A DNA stretch of 64,000 nt from Ganoderma boninense (Eukaryota > Basidiomycota > Agaricomycetes > Polyporales > Polyporaceae), in NCBI GenBank assembly GCA_002900995.3, contig CM035311.1, positions 1,550,001 to 1,614,000 on the forward strand, in the 5' to 3' direction. Made by a program: the position numbers and the translations under genes. Below are positions 11,932 through 22,700 of the stretch, in pieces (position 1 is the first letter of the stretch; each line of letters opens with the position of its first letter). Under the pieces are notes generated by a model. It ran no database searches, was not told the DNA's origin, and saw only the letters and a program-made list of their open reading frames with translations.

Positions 11932-12854
11932 TCACTGCCTGCGGACTCCGAGAACCGGTTGGATACTACCGCGGGATACGTGGCGGACTTGGACTAATAC
12001 CAGATCATCGATGGTTAGCTCTCGGCCCAAATGTGTAAGGGGGTTGCGTATAGCCCGCTCGCGATCCTGTGAGTGCCACCCGATTAGATTATTCTTGCCG
12101 AGATACAACCTAGACAACTCACCATAAACCTAGTCACTTCCCGAGCGATGATCATAGCTAGCTGTCCCATCGTTGGCGCGGTGTTGTTTCTCCGGAGCAA
12201 CGTTGCTTGATGCTCGAAGGGTAGACGACCTCTGACCTAATGGAGGAACATGAGCGCTGCACCATACATCATTGCGGACGACTTACATGAATTCTCACCG
12301 ACATCTTCTGACTGAGCTTGATGAAGTCGGGGAATGCGGGCTCATTATGATTAGGGAGACCGCGCATGTCGTCTCGAAGTGCGCTCCCCAACCTTAGCGC
12401 TCCGAAGTCGAGAGGTGGTGCTAGCTGCACGACTGCCACCACACCTCCTTGGTAAGGGTTTTGTTCGAGCAAGTCGTAATGGGGTCCACTAAGCTCTTCT
12501 AGTCCCTGCACTGACAGTTTCAGATCCGACAAGCTTAATGCTGATCAAGTCCCTGAGCTGCATGGGGTGGCACTCGGAAGATGATGTGTGGCCGTTAGCC
12601 GCCTTCTTCCGCTGGAGACCATCGTTCGCTGGCGATACATGGCGGTGGAACCATGTGTGCACCATTCTCTAGGCGCATGCAACTTTTGCTCATGGGGGAC
12701 AAGAGGCACTCACGTCTACGAGAGATCCATAGTAACCCACTGCGCCAGAAGAAGAAGTGATAGCTCCGGATCCATGGACAGCGAAAGTGTCCGTTGTTTG
12801 ATGAGATTGCTGAGAGTAAGGCCCAGTGTTGTGGCTGCCAGAGTACGGATACAT
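11932..12854 (-). CDS. Mushroom-type hypothetical protein, frame uncertain in the middle
   Basis: The start ATG at 12852-12854 opens MYPYSGSHNTGPYSQQSHQ and runs to a clean GTGAGT donor near 12710. A following segment reads MVHTWFHRHVSPANDGLQRK then HPMQLRDLISIKLVG. A later exon in a different frame reads YDLLEQNPYQGGVVAVVQLA and DDMRGLPNHNEPAFPDFIKL (12470-12300). Two more exons fit canonical splice sites: HQATLLRRNN...MGQLAMIIAREV (about 12230-12130) and LTHLGRELTIDDLVLVQVRH, ending VLGVRRQ at a TGA (11932). I recall similar unannotated proteins in mushroom genomes; no function is known to me. No intron of normal size explains the frame change between about 12560 and 12490, so this may be a frameshifted copy, a sequencing error or an unusual splice. 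Confidence 0.5.
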
Positions 12855-13253
12855 TGTTAGGAAGAATTCTAATCATATAAATTATCGTGAGCATCGGTCA
12901 AGCAAGAAGTTGGCACAAGCAATTACCTAGTATGAACTTGTAATAAAGTTGTGGTCCGAGGGACGAAGCAGGGAAAGAGTGAGCCGCAAGAGGGACAGGG
13001 GAAAGGCGGAAGGTCCGCTTCGGACCCTCTATTATACTAGAGGACGCTGACAGGGAGCACGAGCCTGCTGTGCTGCGCCCATGAGGCGAACAGATTTGAA
13101 CGAGCGCAGCAACGGCAGGGTCCGCGGACGACAAAGATGTGAGCCGGAAGACCAACTGATGGTGTGGTCGACAGGAGTCGATTTGGGAACATTGCTTCAC
13201 ACCATTTCAAGTAACGCCATGAATCGGGAAGACACAGCTCCGAGTGGCACTGT

Positions 13254-13530
13254 GTGCCTTCAGTTGCAGCTGGCGTTCGGATCCAATCCGAAATTGCACT
13301 TGTCAGCCGCACGCTCAGCGTCCTTTCGCTTGTACCTTCGCGCGCCCGAATGCGAAACTTGGCGCCATTTGAATATGTGGTTTGTTTGTTCACCTCTGCT
13401 CCTTTGCTGACTGACGTTCAAACCTGCAAAGGTCACAACCTTGCACTCTGATGACGCCTCCGGGGCCGTTTCAGGTTTCAACACCCTCGATAAAGTTCAA
13501 CGTTGCCGAGTTTTCAAAATGAGATGATAT
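13254..13530 (+). CDS. Possible gene 3' end or fragment, unrecognised
   Basis: A plus-strand frame with ...RARMRNLAPFEYV is followed by a plausible 55-nt intron with a weak GTTTGT donor, ending TGCAAAG near 13430. It continues VTTLHSDDASGAVSGFNTLD and KVQRCRVFKMR to a TGA near 13528. The joined peptide looks coding. I could not find a convincing first exon or start codon upstream, although MRRTDLNERSNGRVR at 13081 is a candidate. No domain is recognised. It may be the tail of a short gene or a relic. Confidence 0.28.
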
Positions 13531-14400
13531 TCGCCCTGATCCTCGACTTCTGTGAAGTCCGTTGAGCAGGTCGCTTGACACGTCACTGAGATCCGGTTTC
13601 TTGGATCGTTTCAGAATTTATAATTAAACTGATCAATTCCAGCGACCTTTACCTGTCCATTATTGATAATCCGGCATGTCCCCGTCTCGCATGGACGCAT
13701 GCGATACGTAGAGATGATGGTTGTGCTCGAGTACTAAGGAGTTTGGTAGGGGATTGGTCAGTATGCTGAGGTTCCAGCTGGCACGATGGAGAAATCGTTG
13801 AAGTGGTTTCCACAGCCACCGGTCAGGATTACCCGACCACCGCATTCCAGCCAAAATCTCGGGATAACCAGGCAACACAGCTGTCCAAATTTTGCCGCAT
13901 GGTGGAGTCTTTAGACGCAGCGGGTTATGGCATTGCGCTTCGACCGACGCAACATGGAAGCACGCTAACCACACGACAATGCCACAATGATACCTATACC
14001 CTTGATTCTGGCTGATGCCGACGAAACGAATCGTTTACCAAGAGACGATGGCGTTGATTTGCCTTAAGCTCGACGTGGTGCCTCTACTGTTGCGCAATGT
14101 CAAACCATTCCTGGAAGTTTGGTTTGACCTCGGAAACCACCCGGTGGCCATGATCGCAAGGATTAAGGAGTGCGTGGAGAGACACAGCCGTGTGATACGA
14201 CGTTGGAATGTTTAAACGAAGGCTCACCAAGCACGCCGCCATCTGCCATCGGACTTGCGTCATGAAATTGAACCGCGCGCGGTCACATCCTGGCAATCTT
14301 TGGATTGGCCTGGCACGGATCGTCAACATAGATCCGCCGCAGCTACTTCTAAGCTGAAACAGTGAGGTAGACGGAAATGCATGCGCTGAGATGATGTTAG
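13531..14400. other. No gene recognised
   Basis: Open frames on both strands are short and interrupted by stops when read as spliced candidates. I see no repeat or RNA structure. Confidence 0.4.
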
Positions 14401-14401
14401 T

Positions 14402-14850
14402 CTAAAATGTGTGTTGTTGCATGAAGGTGTATGACAGACGAGACGGTAGAGAGCCCTGCTGCTTAGGAATGAAAGGAACAAAACAATGCGCGAAGACTAT
14501 GCGTGGTGACCGATAACGCGTGGCAACGGCGTCGAGATCATCATAGATGGACTCGTCGAGCATCCACGGCTTCCACAGCTTCGGGAAGCATCGACTGATC
14601 AACGATGTGCCATCTGCTCCGAGTGCAATGGAACTGGAAACTACATTAGTTTCATACAGACATTTAACTGATTCTACTTACGCAAGCGTTCTTGCACAGG
14701 TAGCCTGAGGCAGTTTGAAGAGAAAGATATCAACCTGCTCCCTGAGGATGGTTGAGCTGAAAGTTGTGGGGCAAGGGGCAGCGATGGCAGCATCGGCCTC
14801 GGCTGTACAAACTGTATCAACGAACCAGAACCACGATAGACACAAGAACA
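14402..14850 (-). pseudogene. Gene fragment or unrecognised small gene beside tRNA-Pro
   Basis: Minus-strand reading joins ILREQVDIFLFKLPQATC (about 14755-14700), across a 50-60-nt intron with a GTAAGT donor and TTTCCAG acceptor near 14640, to SIALGADGTSLISRCFPKLW and DDLDAVATRYRSP, ending TFMQQHTF at a TAG (14402). Splice signals and frame agree, so this was coding at some time. I find no start codon: the frame runs up towards the tRNA gene at 14862 without an in-frame ATG, which suggests a 5'-truncated copy. No family is recognised. Confidence 0.35.
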
Positions 14851-14861
14851 ACTTTATTCGT

Positions 14862-14945
14862 GGCCTGGTGGTCTAGTAGTATGATTCCTTCTTAGGGTCT
14901 TCGGGCGTTTGGAGGAGGTCCCGGGTTCAATTCCCGGCCAGGCCC
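14862..14945 (+). tRNA. trnP-AGG: tRNA-Pro(AGG) with about 12-nt intron
   Basis: The acceptor arm GGCCTGG (14862-14868) pairs with CCAGGCC (14938-14944), with discriminator C at 14945. A-box-like TGGTCTAGTAGT and B-box GGTTCAATTCC are present. The anticodon stem pairs CCTTC with GGAGG (one G-T pair), and the loop gives anticodon AGG at 14894-14896. The extra bases between the loop and the 3' stem (about 14898-14909) are a short intron just 3' of the anticodon, where eukaryotic tRNA introns lie. A T5 run follows immediately. Confidence 0.93.
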
Positions 14946-14950
14946 TTTTT
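14946..14950 (+). terminator. RNA polymerase III terminator (T5) of tRNA-Pro
   Basis: Five consecutive T residues directly abut the discriminator base of the tRNA gene, the usual Pol III termination signal. Confidence 0.85.
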
Positions 14951-15097
14951 GCAACTGCTTCTATAGGGAAACTTTTCGTCCTTCGTCTTAGCAGCCGTAC
15001 ATTGGACGTTTGCAACGATGTCACCTTCCAACGTGTCGCTGGACTACAGTCTATTCTACACCTTATTCACGTCTATCATACACTCGTCCATAGTCGC

Positions 15098-17408
15098 CTA
15101 GTTCCCCGGCGGGGGATGGATTCCGCGATGCATTCCTCTTCCAGCGAAGCCAACTCTGAAGGGATTCATTCCCCTCCCAGGACCAAATCCAATAGGCATG
15201 ATGTGAGCCATCGTGTCGTCGGGTCTTGAAGGCTCCTGACCACCATTACCATCGCCACTACCATCACCACTCCCGGTGGGGAACGATCCGGGGATCTGCT
15301 GCTCTTCTGCATCCCCTTCATCTTGATCCGGCTAGTGAAGGAGTTGTATAGGTCAGCACACTACTGGCATGTTCCAGTCGAAGGCGCAGAAAACTCACAT
15401 CCAGGTCGATGACCAACGCACCAGTGTGCCATCCCGAAGCAGCGGCACCGAAGCAGTACCTGAGACGCTTCCGCTTCTGGCCATGGTCAAACCGCACCTC
15501 GGTGGGGACCCGCACTTCTGGTGGGGTACCGATAAGACCGACCCTCGGATGCACTGCATGAAGGCGTCGCTCCTCCGATGCGAACCCGCCGGGCTGGCCG
15601 ACCTCTATATCCATAGGATCGCCGAGGCCGAGCGCGCCCTTGGAGAACTGGCCCCATGTCAGAAGCTTGCCTGTGGCAGTGAGCGCGCCATAGTGGTAGT
15701 CGCCTAGGACGACGGAAATGACAGCTTGATTCTGCAGTTCGGGGATGATGATGGGGACGAAATTGTTGATCAGGGAATTGTGATGTTGCGTGGTGGCTGA
15801 TTGGGCTGGTATGTGCTTCCCCATGAGCACGGATGACGAGTCTCCTACCGAGTACGCGAAGAAGGTTTCGAACGAAGCAGAAACCTAATGAGAAGGAGTA
15901 AATTAATGTACATGTGCACATCTCTAGAAACATACGTGAGTGATCAACATCGTGTCGGGGAGAATCAGGTCCGCGTTCGCATTCGTGTCCCGGTCCGATG
16001 AGGCGAAGTTGTCCTTGATCTGCTGTACGTCGCTGAACAGTGGCAACTGTCCACACATCGTTTGTATGAGGTTTGTATCAGGTGGTCACGACGTTGCTGC
16101 TGTGCGACTCACGTATTCCCAACGACCTGTGAGATACTCCTCCTCGCCATAAAGCTCGCCATATCGCAAAACATGCCCCTTGTTGGTCAACCCGATGATG
16201 TTGTTGTCTAGAGCGGCGATCTTCACGAGCTTGGTTTCTGTATCCAATGCGTCCTGAGCGAGACCAGTGCATCGTATCTCGGGAAGGCTTGAGGCGGGGA
16301 TCGGCGGAAGTCGCACTGGGTCGGCTCTATTCAGCACCCACCAATGACACGGAACGACGTTGGGTTCAGACTCCGAAGGCCGGGCCTTCGTTGCGGCCTT
16401 AAATGCTTCGTCGTCAGATGAATCGAACTCCTCTATCTTAGCGTCGATGACCTCTTTGAACCTTCCAGCACTTGGCCAATATACGAGGACGTCACCGGAC
16501 TCTGTAAGGATAGAGGAGAACATCCATCCGCTCTCTGCTTGGACTGGAGTAGTGTCTGGGGAGGAAAGATCGACCATGGACGAGTCGAGGCGGAACGGGC
16601 GGCCCCACGACGTGAAGGTCCAGACTTGAGATGTGGCATCAAGGGCGGTCGTATGCAGGCGTCCGCAGCTATCGGTGGGCATGAGTTACTATTGAGAGCT
16701 TCCTGGAGAAAATAATCACCTAAGAGTACGGAACTTGGCAGGAAGATCTAGTCGCATGGGACTCTGTGCTTCCTTCGACGGCTCAGAGAAACCGTCGCTG
16801 CGGAGGGCTGTGCTGGTCCCTTCGAGCACCCCTACACGTACGCATGCGTCAGAAAGCGGTTAAAAAGTGAAGACATGGAGCTCACCCCAGACGTATATAT
16901 CTCCTTTAGAGTCCAAAGCATGGAAAGACCTGTAATGATCTTGAGATAGATAACCTAAGCGCTTCGACTCGTACTACATACATTCCGGCCGCAGCAAGCG
17001 AGACCACACGAACACCAGGAATATCAAGTCTGACCGGGTAGGGGACGCCATCGCGAACGTTCGAACGAGGTAGATGGGCAAGGCCTAGGCGGCTTTGACT
17101 CTTCTCTCTATTGGTTTCGAATGGATACATGGCGATCATCGAGACGATGAGAAGGAAACTCACCCCCATACGTAGACATCAGGCTTGCTGAGGCGTTTGT
17201 AGATGAACTTCCATCCCGTCTGACGGGCAGTGTCAGATCCGGAGAAGTTAAAGTCTTGCTGGATTCTACGGTGCCAAAATGCTTCGTCGCTGAGGACGGC
17301 ATTGAAGAAGCGGTTGGTGGCCCCGAAGTTCAATAGGTCGCGGACGGGAAGGAAGGTAAAGATACCATCGAAGAAGAGTTCCACTGGCAAATCTGCGATT
17401 CCTGGCAT
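15098..17408 (-). CDS. SAF1: F-box protein with RCC1-type repeats (SAF1-like SCF adaptor)
   Basis: Predicted substrate-recognition subunit of an SCF ubiquitin ligase. The start is MPGIADLP at 17408; an ATG seven codons upstream is possible. An F-box follows at once: IADLPVELFFDGIFTFLPVR then LLNFGATNRFFNAVLSDEAF. After SKPDVYVWG come RCC1-like repeat pieces in successive exons, such as PVRLDIPGVRVVSLAAAG, SKGDIYVWG, SCGRLHTTALDA and VSVVLGDYHYGALTATGKLL with TWGQFSKGALGLGDP. A final 66-67-nt intron (about 15335-15401) leads to an acidic Gly/Asp-rich tail and a GRGM-type Gly/Arg end, stopping with TAG at 15098. Yeast Saf1 has the same F-box plus RCC1 architecture and targets adenine deaminase Aah1; whether this protein has that target is unknown. 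It is transcribed away from TOR. Confidence 0.87.
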
Positions 17409-19724
17409 GTTTCGCTGGTGGGTGGTCAAGTTGTTCGCGGGGGTGGAGTGGTGGTTTGGTGGGGCTACTCAAAGGCGCAGTTCCAAGGCTGCGCGGCGAA
17501 CGGATCTTACGGCTGACAAATCATTTCTGGTGACGATGACGTAACGCCCACTCGCTGTCACTTGTCACATGTGATTGAACGCCAGGCTTGGAAGTTGAGC
17601 GACATCGCTTTTGACCTGACAAACCTCGCTCGTTTATTGCTTGTTCACGACATGATTCAAAGATATATTTCTCGTCATATACTCCTTGACGCTGGAATTA
17701 TTGAGCAGCACTGGCAGGTGTCAGTATATCGTCAAAACTCTGAGTCAGGACTGGCACTGCAGAATCGCGATGTCTCCCGCATAGCGCTCAGCTATACTAC
17801 CGCGAACTGTCATGGTACATCGCATTCGTCACCTCCGCTACCCTTTGCAACAAAGTCGCTTCAGCATTTCGCCGAGCCGAGTTCCCAATTGTGCGGACTT
17901 TTTTTACAGTGCCTTGCATAATTGCGTGAACGCGCCGAAAAATTCCCGCAGGCGCTTATATGTTCGCCTACCAAATCAGGACGCCTGGGAAGCTTCAGAA
18001 GCGAGTTGGTGACCTTCATGTGACATGTCCCCCGGATGGCATGGGTGCCTCCCGAAGCAGCTGAGGCCCAAATAATAAACTAGGAGACCCGTTGAGAGCC
18101 ACTGAGCCCTCCAGGAAGTAGACAAGGGTGGGGGACAGGGGAACAGTCGTTAAAACCTGTAGAGGTGCACAGGCGGCGGGGCACGCGTTGGCGTTGCATG
18201 TGACCGTGATCCATCCGTATTTGGTAGGCGAAGTATAAGCGCCAGCGGGGGATTTTTCGGCGCGTTCACGCAATTATGCAAGGCACTGTAAGCGTGAGTA
18301 GCCAGTGCTTCGACAAACTGAATCTCAGCATCGCTCACTTCGCCGACAAGCAGCTTGAGCCGGGTGGGTCTTCGACATCTTCCATTCCACATCTACTCCA
18401 CAATCCCAGTCTTCTTCGTGAAACGTACCCGCATTCCTCCTCTTCCAACGGCCAGCAGGGTGTGCGTGTGCTGGATTGCAGTACAGCTATGTGAAGGGAA
18501 GGCCGAAGCAAACATACCGCATGGCTGCTGCGGCTGGTGGGTTTAGGCATGCTGAAGGATACTACAACCGCAGGCCCTTCCTTGCGACGGACGGATCTCC
18601 TCAGCTTCTGGAGCATGGCGAGCACCACTGGCGCCTCTAGTTGTTGTTGTGATGAGCTTTCGCGCTTGTCCGTCTTATTTACCGTACTGTTTCTTCCCGC
18701 TTTACAACAGGACACATCGTCTTGCCCCTTGGGGTTATAATCACAAGGCCGCGGTGCCAGAGGGTGCATTCACGGTGCGGAGATTTGGGACTCGGAAGAG
18801 AGGGAAGGCGCTGGGACTTAGTTTCCCGTCATGCGTGGCGAGAGCCAGGTAGAGGAGAAGGGGAAAGGGCGGCCGGTGAGGGCAAGAGCTGTCGCCCTCC
18901 TTTTTTCTCTTCTCGAACGGAGGAGACTGGGCAGTACAGTATTTTGATTTGAGCTCGTCGCGAAGGTAGGTCACAAGCAAGTTGGGGGAGGGGAGCTTTC
19001 TTTCCTGCGCAGAGAATGAATGCGCGCAGGATCAATCTGTAAAGCACATAGAATGAGGTGGAAGGAGACAACGCAACGTAGATACCTAACACACGCTGTT
19101 GATGCTCACTGTGTGTGCACTCGGTGAACTCATAGGTGCCGTCATCCGTCTCCAGAATGTAAATGGGGTTGTGCAAGATGGTCTTCAGCGAAATAAGTAT
19201 GATACAAGGCCTACAGCAGCACCACCTACATTGCGTGAACTCGTTAGGATGCATGAAGGGTACGTACCATCGCAACCATCTGAGCCACCACCCAACCCCA
19301 ATACACGGTATTCCGCCCCTGAATCCAATCAGACCGCAAGCATGATTCGATGCGATGGGCCGCGATGGAGTGGATGGATCGTTGAGTTGAGGGTTTGGTG
19401 CTGAGAGGCGTTGAGCAAAACATAAGGGTATAGAAAACAGTCTAGAGCAAGAATAGTAAAGAGTAGAGAAGAAACGGGCGAGATAGAAGCGAAGTCGAGG
19501 ACGCAGAGGAACAGAGACTGAGAGCAGACGAGGCGAGGGACGCGCAGACGCCAGCAGTAGTCTACTCAGCACGTGATGCACGATAGCCGCTGGTCAGGCC
19601 CAGTGAGTAAGTGGAGAGCAGCGGTCCGTGTCTGCAATGCTTCCACTGTCTTACCTCGCCCGCACACCCTTCCTCTAATTTCCCTGCCTAACCCCCTCAA
19701 AGTCTGCGCCGTGAGTGGTGCGAC
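17409..19724. other. Long intergenic region between SAF1-like and TOR genes
   Basis: This 2.3-kb region separates two divergently transcribed genes. It holds the 73-bp inverted repeat listed separately. One minus-strand peptide looks coding, ILHNPIYILETDDGTYEFTE near 19185-19115, with a possible second exon LVTYLRDELKSKYC near 18970-18930, but I could not assemble a gene with a start and stop. The last few hundred bases should be the TOR promoter and contain a CACGTG hexamer near 19570. Confidence 0.4.
17904..18291. repeat. 73-bp imperfect inverted repeat with 242-bp spacer
   Basis: The left arm 17904-17976 and the reverse complement of 18219-18291 share ttacagtgccttgcataatt and continue nearly identically through gcgtgaacgcgccgaaaaat to cgcctaccaaat, with a few substitutions and small gaps. 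The arms could fold into a long hairpin. I see no obvious target-site duplication or terminal transposon motif, so it may be an inverted local duplication or a MITE relic. Confidence 0.85.
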
Positions 19725-22700
19725 ATGGCCTCCGTGGCGCCTGCTGCCCAGGTAGATGTCCTGGATCAACTCTTCCAGGGCCTGAGGAGCAAAAGTGCGG
19801 AAGTTCGCCAACAATCAGCGGATGAGCTACAACGCTACGTACGCCCTAACTGTTTGTGGCGCCTTCTCTTCTGACATTGTGCAGATTTCAAACACCATCC
19901 CAGAGCTGTCCTCCGATGCCGCAACCAAGCTATGGGAGGAAACGATCAACAAGATATCCGGTCTCATTCATAGCCAGACAAACATCGAGAAGCTGGGAGG
20001 GATTTTGGCGATAGGTGTGTGTCCCTGCGTCCATGTTCGTGTTACATGGGCCCTCAGGTGTTATATAGACCACCTTATGCGGGTTGAGGGCGAGATTGAA
20101 TCCAAGAGCAATCTCTTCCGCCTGTATAATTACGTTAAGGCCCTATTACCCGACAGCGACACCAACGTCATGCTCGCGGCGTCCAAGACCTTGGGACAGA
20201 TCGCTGCCATTAGCGGCGCCGCCTTCGGCGGAGACTACTTCATGGACTTCGAGGTGCAGGCCGCCGTCGCACTGCTCCAGTCAGAGAAGCACGAGTTCGC
20301 AAGACATGCCGGAGTACTCATCTTGAAGGAGCTCGCGCGCAACAGCCAATCATACTTCCACTCACACGTTGGGCTAGTCTTCGACAAGCTCCTTATGGCG
20401 CTCCGTGACCACCGAATTGTTGTGCGCGAGGGAGGCGCGGAGCTTCTCGCAGCTTGTTTGGAGATCATTTCTCAGCGCGACAGGAATGCGAGGAGTCCGT
20501 TCTTGCTCAAGATTCTGCAGGACGCGCAAATGGGCCTCAAGATGTCCCAGGTGGAAGCAATTCACGGCTCTCTCATGACGTATCGCGAACTGCTGCTGCA
20601 TGGTGGCATGGTACGTACGTCTTGTTTCTGAAAACCTGTTTAAGATATGTTCATATGCCATTGCGCTGCCACATTGGGCCGGCGTATCGTTCGTGCGTGC
20701 GGTCTTGATCGCTAACTTCCCCCGCGCGTTTATAGTTCATGAAGGAAAACTTCCTCGACGCCGCGGAGCAAATCCTCTCGTTCAAGATGCACAAGGAACT
20801 GACAATTCGGAAGATGGTCATCACGCTGATTCCAACGCTCGCCGTATACGACACCGATACCTTCTCCGAGCACTTTTTGCATAAGGCAATGGCTCATCTC
20901 CTCACCCAGTTGGACAAGACTCAAGAGCGCGTCGTCGCCTTCATCGCTATTGGACACGTTGCGACCGCTGTAGGCAGCGACATGAAGCCATTCTTGGAGT
21001 CCATAATGATGCATGTCAAGTCGGGCTTACAATCAAGAGGGTGCGTACACGATGGGATGTCTACGACTGACTTCTGTCTCGCTCAACGCGTTGCGCCTGC
21101 AGGAAGAAAAACGCCTTGTCCGAGGAGCCGATCTTCCAATGTGTGGGCATGCTGGCTCAGGCCGTCGGCCCCAACCTCACGAAGCTCTTACATGACCAAT
21201 TGGATCTGATGTTCGGATGCGGTCTCAGCGAGCCCCTTCGCCAGGCTCTTGTTGCTATAGCTTCACACATTCCTCCATTGCTCAAGACCATTCAAGGTGA
21301 GCGAGCGTGGAAAGCCTTTCAAATCGCGTTCACTGCTCACCGAGTTCGAAGATCGCTTGCTTGACCTTTTGTCGTCCGTTCTCAGCGGACACCGCTATCG
21401 ACCACTAGGTGCCCCGCAATCTTTGCTCCGTGGTGACTCAGGTACTGCTGTCAAGGAGCCCATACCGATCGACATCGCGAACGGAACCCAAGGCCCAGAG
21501 ATGATCACGTTGGCCCTAGATACCCTCCATACGTTTGATTTCAGCGGTGGGTGCTTTCTCTTGAAGATGTGTGTTGCTTTTTTGACCCCCAGTCTCAGGT
21601 CACATACTGAACGAGTTTGTGCACGACTGTGCGCTACCATACCTGGACCAGGACCATCCCGACGTTCGACGCGCCGCGGCTTTGACATGCTGTCGTCTAT
21701 TTGTCCGAGATCCGATTTGCTACCAGGCTAGCAACCACTCTACCGAGATCATCAGCGATGTTATAGACAAGTTATTGACAGTGGCGATTGCGGATCCGGG
21801 TATGGGATTCCAACTTATGTCGTAACTTCAGCGTTGACTTGTACCCCCAGATGCTAACATACGACACACCGTGCTTTCTTCTCTGCATGAACTCTTCGAC
21901 AAGCACCTTGCACAGGCAGAGAACGTGCGCTCACTGTTCATCGCTGTCAATGACGAAGTCTTCGAAAACCGAGTCACCGCAGTTGCGCTGATCGGTCGTT
22001 TGGCGACGCACAACCCCGCATACGTCATGCCGTCGTTGCGCAAGACCCTGATCCAGCTCTTAACTGAGCTTGAGTATTCGACTGTTACGTATGTCGCGAG
22101 TAGTCGGCCGTCTGTTAAGTCACAAACTTACTGCTGTTTCTTCCAGGCGGAGTCGGGAAGAATGCACTCGTCTCCTCACCCTCCTTGTGAACGCCACTCA
22201 GCGTCTCATCAAACCTTACTCCATCCCTATGCTCCGCGTTCTCTTGCCCAAAGCCAACGACGTTAACCCCACGGTCTCCGCTAATATCATGATGTGCCTG
22301 GGGGAGCTCGCCTGCGTCGGGGGTGAGGATGTCATGCCCCATGTACCAGACCTGATGCAGGTCATTATCGCGAAGCTGGCGGATCCGTCGCTGCAGAAGC
22401 GCGACGCTGCTCTACATACCCTCGGGCAGCTGTGCTCTAGCACAGGATACGTGATCCAACCCTTGATTGAGCACCCACAGCTGCTCCAGATCCTCAGCAG
22501 GATTCTCCGCACCGAACTCAGCCAGGCGGTCAGACGAGAAGTGATCAAAGTGCTCGGAATTCTCGGCGCGCTGGACCCCTACCGGCGGAAGACCAAGCCC
22601 GAGGAGGAAGCAGCGAGCGAAGCGTCGTCGAACCTCGTCAGCGCGCCCTCGAGGAACCTTACGGGGGTGTCGACTGCGTCGGACGACTACTACCAGACCG

